The translations under genes and the position numbers were made by a program. Under the pieces are notes generated by a model, which had not been told where the DNA came from, did not search any database, and saw only the letters and a program-made list of their open reading frames with translations. DNA of 64,000 bases from Mytilus galloprovincialis. Taxonomy: Eukaryota; Mollusca; Bivalvia; Mytilida; Mytilidae. Within the stretch, counting starts at the first letter, position 1. Each line of letters starts with the position of its first letter. Location of the stretch: contig NC_134842.1 of the NCBI RefSeq assembly GCF_965363235.1, positions 38,158,458 through 38,222,457 of the forward strand. The letters are read 5' to 3'. This document shows positions 1 to 13,300 of the stretch, one piece after another.

Positions 1-290
1 AGGTAACTTGTATCGCCTCGAGTGTTTTCAAATTATTTTTGATGTGAAATGTATAGTTATTGCAATAAGACACACTACAGACAATACAATGCTTTGAATG
101 AGAATAGTTCATGTCAATTTACTTCAATATAATTTGACAAATGCATGTATTTATTTCAGAATGTTTCGAAAACAAAGTTTGCAAAATTACCGTAAAATTT
201 CATAAGTTCAAAGACACCTTATCATTTTGCTTTGTTCGCAGAACAAGGACTAGTGATTATTACTTCAATTTTCTTAATTCATTTTAATAG

Positions 291-429
291 CTGAGTGTAC
301 TATTGATACTGTGGAAGATATATGGACTGTATGTCCTACCGTTGGACAACGCATTGCACCATATTTGAAAGCCCTCTATGGATTGATTGCAGTGATTTTA
401 CTATTGAATCTGCTCATAGCAATCTACAG
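291..429 (+). CDS. TRPM exon 1 of window: outer pore loop and S6
   Basis: The acceptor is ttttaatag and the donor is CTACAG/gtaaga; the exon enters needing two bases to finish a codon and leaves in phase 2. It encodes an acidic pore-loop remnant with cysteines in ECT and TVCPT, probably the conserved extracellular disulfide pair of TRPM pores, then the S6 helix ending in ILLLNLLIAIY. This is the strongest family signature in the window. Confidence 0.9.
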
Positions 430-3400
430 GTAAGATTGTTTACAGTTTCTATTGATGAATGTCTCTTGTAACTATATTAGTTTAATAGAATAATTTAAAC
501 GACATAATTATTTCATGTCTACCTGTGCGAATTTCAAACGCGCAATTTTACACTAGTACTCAAAACCCTCCTTCCTTGATGGGTGCATTTTATATAGACA
601 AACAAAATCGTATAATATAATCAAAATGAGGATGTTAATTTGATGTGTGCTTCTTCGTTACATTTGTTGTTTATAGTGATTAATATGATAACACAATGTT
701 GGCTGCTGTACCCCTATTTTTGACATTTTTAACTATTGTGCCTGTTTGTTTTGTTCAAGCATCGGTGACAATATAATGGAATGTGATACGACTGTCATAC
801 AAGTTAGAGGTTTAGCTAGCTATAAAACCAGGTTCAATCCACCATTTTCTACATTTGAAAATGCCTGTACCAAGTCAGGAATATGACAGTTCTTGTCGAT
901 TCGTTTTTGATGCGTTTTCTTATTTGATTTTGCCATGTGATTATGGACTTTCCGAATTGATTTTCCTCTGAGTTCAGTATTTTTGTGATTTTACTTTTTA
1001 AGCAGTTAAGTAGTATATTTGTTTTTAAAACGATATAATATATTCAGTGGTTACATGTTTGACTTTGTAACTCACTAAAATAATATTAAAAATACTTTCT
1101 TTCAAATAAACTTACAATCGTATCAAATCAAATGATCTATGTATATCTTTTTAATTATGAAACGAATATATGCAAACAACTTGTCATCAAGCTATTGTAT
1201 ATATTATGATGTTGAACATATTATTTCAGTGATACATATCAAAAAGTGAATTATGCATGTAAGTTTCATTGGTCACAGCTTACGACTGATTTCCTTGAAG
1301 AGTATAGCATAGAGACCATTTTCCCGATACATTTGCAGCTTCTAGTGCTACCTTTTGGTCTTGCCCACTTCGTCATTTGGTGTGTCAAGTATTGCTACAT
1401 GTACTCCAACAAAAGAGGTAGAAGTATGAATAAGATTCAACAAGGAGTTCACTATGACCGTTCTAATTCTTCCGAGAGTGAAGGGGAACAGTTGAAGAAA
1501 AATCCAATGTTTGTACGAGGTAATAACTTAAATGAGAGCAGATATTATCATAAAGTTTATACTGTAAACATTTGTGCCTTAGCGATAATGTTCACACTCG
1601 ACCAGTTATATGCATAACTATGGCATAACTATGGCATATACAATTTCAAGGGAAACATTCAACATGGTAATCACTAAAGATGCCACTATATGTAATGTTT
1701 TATTAACTTAATTATATTGGTTGTTATGTTTTATAAAATGGTAATGCATTTATTTTATTTAAAGTATTATTACGATATTAAAAAGTAAAAACACAAAAAT
1801 ACTGAATTCCGAGGAAAATTCAAAAAGGAAAATCCAAAATCAAAAGGCAAAAGGCAAAATCAAAAGTCCAAACACATCAAACAATGTTCTTGAATAAAGA
1901 CACCTTTAGTATTCCGCTGTTCAATGGTCATTTTTCGATTCAGAATAGAAAGCAAACCAAAATAAGCATTTAACTTAGTTCAACTGCGTTATAGTCAAAT
2001 TTCTGAAATTATTTGAATTTACAAAAATTTAAAGATTTGCATCAGTTGATTTATAAGTCCAAAGATTATATTTTTTTTTCTCTTATATAAAGTAGATTTG
2101 TAAATATATGTAATACATTAGGATAAATACCAGGAATGAGACATTTTAGTTAGACATGTAAAAGGGTATAATTTCTACAACAACATCAATTTCCCCTATG
2201 TTTTCGTATGGAAAAGACAAACAATTAATGGTGAATGCATTATGAAGTCAAACATATTAAGTAATAACATGGCATTTTGCAACTGCACGGTCTTCAATGA
2301 TAAGAAAACTCATATCTTCAAGTCGGCTTTACAAGATCCCGATATAAAAAAAAAACATGCATTTGGGGAAAGCGGGTTAAACATGTTTGTTAGCGCTCAG
2401 ACTTCGCCATAATATGGTGTTACAGCACAGCATAAGAACATACTATAAACATCAGTTGAAAAGGAATTAATTTATGAGATCGACACATAGCAGAACAATT
2501 CCAAACAAACACACAACCGGAATATAGCATAGTATTTATACATCCCTACATCTGTAACAAAAAAACAACAAAATACAGAACTGAGAGACTCGCAGCTACT
2601 GACAGCAAATTCAAATCTAACACTACTTTCCGTTTTTCAACCACTTATAAAGATTAAAAACGTTTGACTTTTTGATAAAATAGTTTACTCTGACCACGAA
2701 CTAAAGTCTCGTTTCAGTCACACTAACTATGGCTCTCTCATTAGTTATTAGCATTTGTATTTTTATTATGTCGATAATTTGGTGTATGCAAAAGAGGGAC
2801 GAAAGATACCAAAGCAACAGTAACGGATAAATACAATTTATGTTTTATTCACTCACACCTATTATAGACTCGGGATACTTTAACTCCAGTATGGTGGGAT
2901 TCTAGTTACGTAGTCTTTAGTTGTCAATGTTGTTTCTTGTGTACTATTATTTTTCTGTTTGTCCTTTAATATTTTCGCCATGGCGTTTTCAGTTTATTTT
3001 AAATCTACGAGTTTATCTGTTGCCCCTCTTTTAATCTTTTAAAGGAGGTTGTCATATGATATAGACATTTGATAACCTGTTTAGGTCTGTATGTTACGGT
3101 TTAAAACATTTGGTTAATCATCTAATCAACGATTACCTACAAAATTCAATGAGTATGTGTTTAATTTTTAGACCTTAATTTAACATACCGTTTAACCTTA
3201 AACTCAAATTAAAACAATGTCATTCAGCAAGTAGAATAAAGAAGTTCCTTTTCTTTTACCTTAGTATTTTTGTACAACGCAGACTATGATCTGAAACTTA
3301 AATCAACAGAAGAAGCAGAAAGAAATGCAGCTGCTAGGTCAAAAGGGTAATAAACTTATAGTTTTATGCAATCTTTCTGTAAAGTCAAAAAGTAGCACTG

Positions 3401-6400
3401 TTTAATGAACATTCTTCGTTACCTGGGTAATGTTTTATCTCAGATGAACTTCTGGTTTACTTTAGGTCATTCAATAATTGCCACGGGTAGTGATTAGTTG
3501 CAAAGTTCGACACAAAGTAAACATATATTCTCGAATATCTTACCTTCTTTAAATATTGTCTAAATGCTATTAAAATATTATTATGTATATCATTTTCTTA
3601 TTCAAATAGTGTCCACATATTGAAATATTTCTAAAGCCATAACGTTTTAATGAATATTATTACAACTTGTTTAAACTGCTTATATTGGATAGAAAATGGT
3701 CACTAGCTGCGAGATACGTAAACATCGTTATTTTGATTTTGTTTGTTCAAACGTTTATAAAAGTGAAATAGTGAAATAATAATTCACTATTAGCAGCCAG
3801 TATGGTTCATTTGTTGTTTTTTTTTCAAAATAAGGAACAAGAAACATCGATTATGATGAAGTATATACTTGCAAGTGAATAGTTCGACCTCATTGAATTC
3901 GTATTCATGTGAATTTCACTGTAACCCCTTAGCTAGAAATAGATTATGCATGATTGATGCGTGATAAGCTATTTAAAGCAAAGAATGCAACATTAAAAGT
4001 GAAAAAGAGTAAATAATTTGATTGACTCATTCGATCCACAAAAATTCATTCTTATACAGGTAAAATAAGTTTTTTAATCTTAAAATTGAGATCAAACAGA
4101 AAAATCCATTTCCATGAGCTCGAGGTTCATATATTTATTTATATTTATGTTTATGTTGATACCGTGATATGTGACAATCGGTTGTTTTCAGTTGTTTTCG
4201 GGGTCATATCGACAGTTCATTAGATGGCGTCTAAAATTTGGTTTAAATAACATAAACTTGATCATTGTAAACTTATCGCTCTTTTACATAAACTTATTCT
4301 TAAAGGTTACCAATTCCACACTGAAATAAGATCATTGAATATTGTTTTATTGGTATAAATATTGATTTTGTTATCAGTAAATTAAAAGCAAACTAAATAT
4401 TACTAGTATGTTATATACATGTACACATTCATGGATTTACAATATGTCGGTACCTGTATCTTGGCAATGCACAAGGTCATGTTTTTATCTGACTGTTTAT
4501 AACGTCTTTATACTAAATCTATTGGATGTTGGATGTGTACGGATTGATAATTTAGTCTGAGATGCATGATCTTTTTATTATTATTAGTGTCTTTGAACTA
4601 GCTGTCAGATAACTGTGAGTACTCTCAGATCTGTTCCTAGTGTCTTTTTGTTGTTGGGATGTACAAGTACCCGGCCACGTCCACTTGTATTTTTGTTCAT
4701 CTGATAAGTTAAGCCTTTTTCAACTGATTTTTATAGTTCGTTCTTATGTTGTACTGTTATACCACTATCCAAGGTTAGGCAAGGGTTGGGATCCCGCTAA
4801 CATGTGTAACCCCGCCACATTATGTATGTATGTATGTGTCTGTCCCAAGTCAGGAGCCTGTTATTCAGTGGTTGTCGTTTGTTAATGTGTTACATATTTG
4901 TTTTTCGTTTGAATTGTTTAACATTGTCATTTGGGGGCCTTTTATAGCTGACTATGCGGTATGAACTTTGCTAATTGTTTAAGGCAGTATGGTGACCTAT
5001 AGTTGTCTCATTGACAATCATACTACATTTTCTTTTTTATATATAGAGAAAAATCTTCGCTAAAAATATTTTGCTATTGGAAAGATATTTAGTAAATACA
5101 GTAAATATTGTGATATTATTTATGACGACTCTTGGACTCTGAATTTTTGTCTAAACACGCTCGAGTCAAATTTTGAAAGACTTATTTCGTCATTCTACAG
5201 ACATTACTGTCATTTAATAGCTCATGGTATAAATGCAAGAACTGCAATGTTTTTTTAAGGTTTCAATCTGACAGGCGCTAACTTCGAATAATATTTGATA
5301 GTTTTTTTTTCAATTTGGCGGAAATATATACAAGGTATCTTCTTCTTCTTATATTACATGTATCACGAAAGTCATTCAGTATACAATGTATGCAGGTGAC
5401 TATCAAGCAGTCCCAGTTGATATATATTCATATTGTTAATCAATTATATCAGTTTGATATATTTTTAATATTTAGTTCACTAGATTTAAATGTGATTGGA
5501 CTTTTGAAAACTTTTTTTTTCATACTTGTTTAATATCAATACAATATGTCAATACAATTATCATTATTATAATTGTTATCACAATTTTGATTTTGATTTT
5601 AAATCAGTCATTTCTATTATCTTTGTAGCTTTTTCAAAGTCTTTGTTTCATTGAATAATTAACAGATTTTTTTGTTTGAACTCAATAGGAAAATTGAGAT
5701 AACAGAAGAAGATAAATTGACGGTGAGTATTTAACATTAAAAAGAACATAGCTGATATACGTGTTTACTAAATGTAACTTACCAATCCTATGCAAAAAAT
5801 GTTCTTTTAAATATGTAAAGGTATACAAAAATAAAAAATAAATAGACAAAAAAGCGGCATCGATAATGAAATGAACAATTTGGCACTTACCAGTCCCTTC
5901 AACTTCGTACTTTAATTGACCTTTTTAGCTTGTTTTTATTTTGGCGTAACTTATTAGTCTTCTTGTAGATGGAACACGCATCTGGTGCAAATACAAAATA
6001 TTAATCTCGTAATTATGATTAGGTGAAAAGTAAAAACACAAAAATACTGAACTCCGAGGAAAATTCAAAAAGGAAAATCAAAAATCAAAAGGCAAAATCA
6101 AAAGTCCAAGCACATCAAACGAATGGATAACAACTGTCATATTCCTGACTTGGTACAGGCATTTTCTAATGTAGAAAATGGTGGATTGAACCTGGTTTTA
6201 TAGCTAGCTAAACCTCTCACTTGTATGACAGTCGCATCAAATTCCATTACATTGTCAACGATGCATGAACAAAACAAACATACTCAAAGAGTAAAAATGT
6301 CAAAAATAGGGGTACACCAGTCAATATTGTGTTATCATCTTAATATCACTACATAAACAACAAATGTAACAAAGTAGCACAAAAAGGCATACATCAAATT

Positions 6401-7345
6401 CAACATTATCATTTTGCTTTTCCTATACGGCTGAATTTATCTATGTAAAGTCTACCCATAAATGAAAGAAGGTTTTCATTACTTGTGTAAAAATGCGCGT
6501 TTGAAATTCGCACAGGTAGACATAAAAATAATTTTGTCGTATGACGGCATACATAAATGCAGACTCACGTAAAGTAGATATAACAAAAAACAGACTTACA
6601 GTAAAAATAATAAATAAAATAATGGTGTGGTTCAAAGTATGACGGGATACTTAAGTACAGTTTCACGTCAAATACGGCTGAATTTATCTATGTAAAGTCT
6701 ACCCATAAATGATAGAAGGTTTTCATTACTGGTGTAAAATTGCGCGTTTGAAATTCGCACAGGTAGACATAAAAATAATTTTGTCGTATGACGGCATACA
6801 TAAATGCAGACTCACGTAAAGTAGATATAACAAAAACCAGATTTAACAGTAAAAGTAATAATAATAAATAAAACAATGGTGTGGTTCAAAGTATGACGGG
6901 ATACATAAGTACAGTTTCACGTCAAATGTATATCATAAAAAACAGACTAAACAGAAAAAGTAGTCTTATTGAATAAAATAGTTTTGTCATTCATAGTATG
7001 TCAAGATCCTTAAGTAAAAGTAATATCAATAAATGAAATAATTTTGCCGTTCAAAGTATGTGGTTTTACATAACATGATTGATATTCAGACACAAACCGA
7101 GTGATTTTGAATTTGAACAAATAACTGAAGCCATCAATCAGTAAAAAAAATGATGACTATATATATATAGTATAGAAGCCCAGGTGGTCGTGTGCTCTAG
7201 TGGAACGGCTACAGTGCAGGCGATTTGGTGTCACGATATCAGGAGCATGGGTTCGAATCCCGGCGAGGGAAGAACAAAACAATTGCGAAAGCAAATTTAC
7301 AGATCTAACATTGTTGGGTTGATGTTTTGACGAGTTGTATATAGT

Positions 7346-7392
<47 letters not shown>

Positions 7393-10300
7393 TGGGCTCG
7401 TATTCTATTTTCCCTCTGGATTATATAATGCTTAAATCCTTTTTTGACTCTCTTAAATTTAAGAGTCTATCCTAAATTAAGGTAAATCAAATTGCCTTCC
7501 AAATACTTTCCAATCCCTAACATTACCGAAGAGACATGCGTTGTCGAAATTCAGATATGGTGTAAAACATGTTAGCACCTCATGGTGTTGTTTACCATCT
7601 TTGCCGCAAATGTATTGTTAACTTGGTATTACGTTAATATAGAGATCCATTTTATTACAGCTTGTGATCTATTATTTTGGCAATCGTCAATTGCAGTCAG
7701 CAGTGTTTATAAACAATCAGCCGTTGTTCGACCTGCTAGTCAAATGCGTTTTATTAAAATATATTTTTATACCCCTGCTTTAAAAAGGGGTATAATGTTT
7801 TACCTCTGTCTGTCCATCCTTCCGTCTGTCCGTCCGTCCGTCCGTCCGTCCCATGAATATTTTTCTCAGGAACTAGAATACATGGATTTCTGAAATTTGT
7901 TTTCAGAGTTTATATAAGTCAGCTTTACCATGTAATGCGTTTTCATATTCATTGCTCGACAACTTCCTGTTTACCGAACACTTGTATGATTTTACACATA
8001 ATAACCAAGATGAAAATTTTCGTCACATTCGTCACATTTTTCTCAAGAACCGCAATACAAGAATTTCTGAAATTTGGTTTCAGGGTTTATATAAGTCAGT
8101 TATACCGTGTGATGCGTTTTAAGATTCATCACTCGACAACTTCCTGTTTACCAAATACGTGGATGATTTCACATATGATAGCCAAGTTGAAAATGTTCGT
8201 CACATTTTCTCAGGAACCACAATACAAGGATTTCTGAAATTTGGTTTCAGGGTTCATATAAGTCAGCTATACCGTGTGATGCGTTTCCAGATCTATCACT
8301 CGACAACTTCCTGTTTACCTAACACTTGGATGATTTCGCACATGATAGCCAAGTTGAAAATTTTCGTCAAATTTTTCTCTGGAACCACAATACATGGTTT
8401 TTGAAATTTGGTTTCAGGGTTTATATAAGTCAGTTATACCGTGTGATGCGTTTTCAGATTCATCACTCGACAACTTCCTGTTTTCCAAACATTTGCATAT
8501 TGTTACATCATTAATAGTATCCACTTGCAGCGGGGGTATCATTAGTGAGCAGTAGCTCGCAGTTTCACTTGTTTTCACTCTTTTGGTCTTTTGTAAAATG
8601 TTGTTTGTGCTGTATTCAGACTCGTCTACAACGAAATTCGTTACATACACACGTATACAAATTGCGGTTTCTATCCAACGCAATCATTTGTGTGAACGTT
8701 GTTTTCAATTAATACTTGTTTGTACATATATATAGGATATATAGTTATACTTAGTATAATATTATGACTATTTATAAGACATATATTACTTTACGTAAAA
8801 TTGATACAAGGAAAACGTTTTATCAGAAAAAATACTAAACTGATTACTATCAACCAAAATTTGAAAAAATCATTTAGTAAACATAACGTGATTAAAATTT
8901 AAATGATTCGAAAGAGTCCAAATGGTGTTAACGTATGGTTGTTACCTTTTTTTTGTCTGTTATTTTGTTTGGTTAGATTTCTTTGTTTTAGTCAACATAT
9001 CAAATAAAGATATATTTCACCCCCAAAAAACTTTTATTAAAAAAAGTAAATGAGGAATAATTGTTCTTTATTAAAACAATTCTGACTTAAAGATAAAAAA
9101 TATTTGTATATGCTTTGTTATTTGTATAATCAATATAACATATTCTATAACGTTTTTAACATCACATATCGTCTCAACCCTCAACCAATATAAAGCCGCC
9201 AGCAGAGCTATTGGGATTTTATTGGGGGTTTCTGTTGATATTAAATTGATAACACATTGTTGGCTACTGCTTCCAGATTTTTTACCTTAAATGTCTGTTT
9301 GTTTTGCTCACACGTTGTTAATATAATGAAATTATATGCGAATGCCATACAAATTAGTTGTTTATATAGCCATAAGACCAAGTTTAATCAACCTTCTTCG
9401 AAAAAAAAATACCTGAACAAAGTCAGAAATATCGCAATTGTTTTCCAGACTACTATAAAACGGGATTGTACTTGCACGAGCAACACTAAGGGTGCCATAC
9501 GTGTAGCAGCAACAGCTCGCCAACTGTGAGCTTCCCAATTGTGAACTTTCGATTTCTATGTAGCAACATTCTTGCATACGGAGTATATATCTCCCAATTA
9601 AAACGATATTCTCGGGATTGCATTTCCTATCGTGATTTCCTTGATAGATGGTATCGGCTAACAATGAAGCTATTAAACCAAGAGTTCCATATGGTAAAGT
9701 TGAAATCATCCCTTCGTTAATTCTACGGACGACATCACGAGTTGGTTGACCTTAATGAAAGAACCGTATCACACATGATATCATATATTTCCTTACTTCT
9801 TAACTTCAATCTCCTTTCTCTTTTCATACATGTGACTTACCGAATTAGACTATTACTTGGTTTGTAAAAAAAAATGAGCAACACGACGGGTGCTTCATGT
9901 AGAACAGGATCTTCTTACTATTCTGGAGCACGTAAGATCTTTCCCAGTTTTGGTAGGGTTCGTGTTGCTTAGTCTTTAGTTGTCTATGTTGTGTACTTTT
10001 ATAATTCTGTTTGTATTATCTTTTTTTTTAGGATGACGTTGTCAGTTTATTTTCGATCTATGAGTCTGGCTGTCCCTCTTTTATCTTTTGTCCCTCTTTT
10101 ATCCTTCCACAGTACATAATTGATATTAGTCTTTGATTTTGTTTGGTTCGTGTTGCCTAGTCCTTGTTTGTTTTGTCTTCGTTTCCGTAGTTTGCAATGC
10201 CATTTTCAAAGTCTGTTCTCAAAAAAGACATAGACAATTGAAATTGCGCACGAACGTGAATCCCACCTTACCATTTATCTCAGGATAATTGAAAGCTATA

Positions 10301-13300
10301 ATATTCAATATCAACATTAACTTTATTCAAAAGTGAAACAAAATCAGATGTCTTCAATTCCGTCAAAGGTAAATATAAATTACAATCCCTGATTAAACTA
10401 AACTATACAGTAACAAGTTTGATACAAAAATAGAGTATGACACATTTTTTTATCGTTATCTTTAATTTTCAGTATAAAAGGGGAGAATAAATCACTTTGT
10501 TTTATTATGGCATTTTGTTTTATTTAGAAGTAGTGAATACAAATTTGAATGCCAGATTGTAATTAAAGATTTTGAGTTCAAGAAAAACAACAAACACATT
10601 TTTATTACTATTTCTAATCGTCATATATTTATTGTGAATCTAAAGTAGTTCATTTGTTGTTTGCTGAAATGAGAAGTGTAATAAGTTCCGACTCTTACAA
10701 TTTTATGTTAGTTTTCAATTTTTTCTCAAAAAAAGAAAAACAATTTTAATCAATTTTTATAAACTCTTAGAATACTTCTTAAATAAACATACTCTTTGCT
10801 TTCGTTTACGTCAAAATATCAAACAACAAGCATTTTATTTAGTCCATTCATTTTAGATATATTTACATATAGAACTACACTAGGTTAACTCATATAACAT
10901 AACACTGTTTTACAAAGCATTCTTATATTAAAGAAAGGCAAGTCGATGATAAATTATTCCATTAGTTCTATGTTGTCATTTGGGATATGCATAAAATATG
11001 TGCACATGAAGTTAAACTATAAAAGTCCGATTAGTTATTTGTGTTCCTCATTTGCCCTTGTTACAACTAACAACACACTATCCAGATAATATGCAGTTTT
11101 TTAGCCGTGGTTCTGGAACAAATAACGTTTCAATAAACATTTTACGTTTTTTTTTATTGTACGTCATTTATCCAACAAACTTACATGTAGCATCGTGATT
11201 TCCCCAGTGACTGTGGAAAAGAGCAAGTGAGCGTGACATTCTGTCAACAGGAAAATAATCAAGTATATTTGAACTGTGAAACTAAGTACGTAATATGTAA
11301 AACCATAAAAATATTAATAAAAAAAAATACTGAATTTGAAACCAGCATTGAAAAAACGGTAGTAAGGACAACTGTCTAGTTAAATAAAGATAAAAGCATT
11401 ACGATTAAAATCGACGTTTGGCAGCCATCAATAACTTTTCCGATTTGTTTTCTTCTTCGATAAAGATCAAACTATTATATAATTAAGCTTGGAAAATATT
11501 ACGGTTGTGTTTGGCATCAATCTTTTCGTCGTTCATTTCAAATGGCCATTGTTATATTATAGTTCGTTTCTGTGTGTTTTACATTTTAATGTTGTGTTTC
11601 TCTTGTGTAGTAGTTTTCCTCTTATATTTGATGCGTTTCCAACAGTTTAAGTTTGTAGCCATGACTTGTTTTTTTTCATAATCGCTTTTATGAATTTCGG
11701 ACAGCGGTATACTACTGTTGTCTTTATTTATCAAATCATATTTCATTTTTTTAAATTATGTGGACTGAGTAAAAAGAATAGAATTGCCAAATTTCATGAT
11801 TTACTGGCATTTCATGTGGTGTATTTCAATATAATAAATGATACACGTGAGAGGTTTAACGCTATAAAACCAGTTCTCGAAACTAAAAACCGAAAACGGT
11901 TACATTCTTTTTTAAATTTTCTGAGGAATTTTAACCAGCAAAAACCATATATGTAAACTTTTAAAAGATTATGTGGAACAGTAAATGACGTACACCTCAC
12001 CTTATTAAACAAGTAACAGAAGGACACTATTTTGTTCAGTTGTGCCACCTTGGGTAGGTGTTAACACTAATAGATACAATATATAGTTTAGTATTGATGT
12101 ACCAAGACATTATACTTCATGAACCTTTATGTCTCCCTCGTAGAAACTTCAAAATCAGATGGACGTTATGAACAGAGAACTGAAGGACCAGCAGAAAAGA
12201 AATGACGAGGTAACAATAAGACTGCGTTAGACATATGAAATACATTTGTATTAAAACGTTGCTATTTTTAATTATAACAGAAATTCTTGAGTATTTTTCA
12301 TCTTATTGTACATTAACGACGATGTAATATATATATTTAATCAATTATGGACATTTTACAGAGTCTTTACGTTAAACATTATATATGAACCTGTGCAGAT
12401 GAAATCCATGAAATGTGAGCTTAAATTTTATCCAAAATAGGTCCATTAATAATACATTTACCAAGTGAAAGTCCCTAGTTTATATGAATCGTAATTATAT
12501 TACGGAAATCGACGCAAATGTTTTTAATATTTGTTCACATTGTTTTTTGCAAAATTTTTTATATTGACGGTTTATAAATATATTCATCCTTTATAAATAA
12601 AAAAATAACGGTATAATTGTACCTCATGATAAAACTTACTTGTAAATATATGTATTCATGATTTGAAGAATTGCTTAAGCCGTGCGATATGAATTTTGTT
12701 AACAACTGCTTCCGGTTTATATCAACTGCCACCGTTTTATATTAATTGTTTCCGGGTGTTATCGCATGTTTTTCTGTAACGTTATCCCATGACGTTTCGA
12801 CGTCATTCGGCAAATTACGGAAAATAAACCTCGATGGTACGATTTAAAAATGTAAAACAAATATTTCAACAAATGCATTGTTTCAAAGTTTAAAACATAG
12901 TTATAGTCCGTATGTTTTTAGCTGAAGTATATGACAAAAAGAACATATCAAGTAATTTTACATATCAGACCCCTTATTAGTCAATTGTCAAAATCATTAC
13001 TCGAGCCAATCGGCTCTCGGGCTGAAATCTTGACCTAGGGCTGATAAAGCGTCTGATAGGAAAATGCCATGTTATAATCGGTATGTATAAATATATAAGT
13101 AGAGACATAGCTATTGTAAGATTGGTTTTAAATTGACCGTCAATATATATTTATATATATATAAACACATAGCGTCCGTAGACTGTACAGCCTTTACATC
13201 AAGTGACCATAATAACCATTGAAAACGGAAATGCTACATCATATGTATTACATTTCATTATTTGTCAATCTATTGATTAATGTAAGCTGTAAATTAATTC

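Noticed and set aside
1520..1617. Extension of the TRPM exon 2 frame to a stop at 1617
   Set aside because: A good donor (gtaata) lies at 1520, the next exon fits the phase, and the extension loses all family resemblance.
7176..7275. Functional tRNA gene
   Set aside because: The B box is good, but the acceptor stem and cloverleaf do not form and a SINE body follows.
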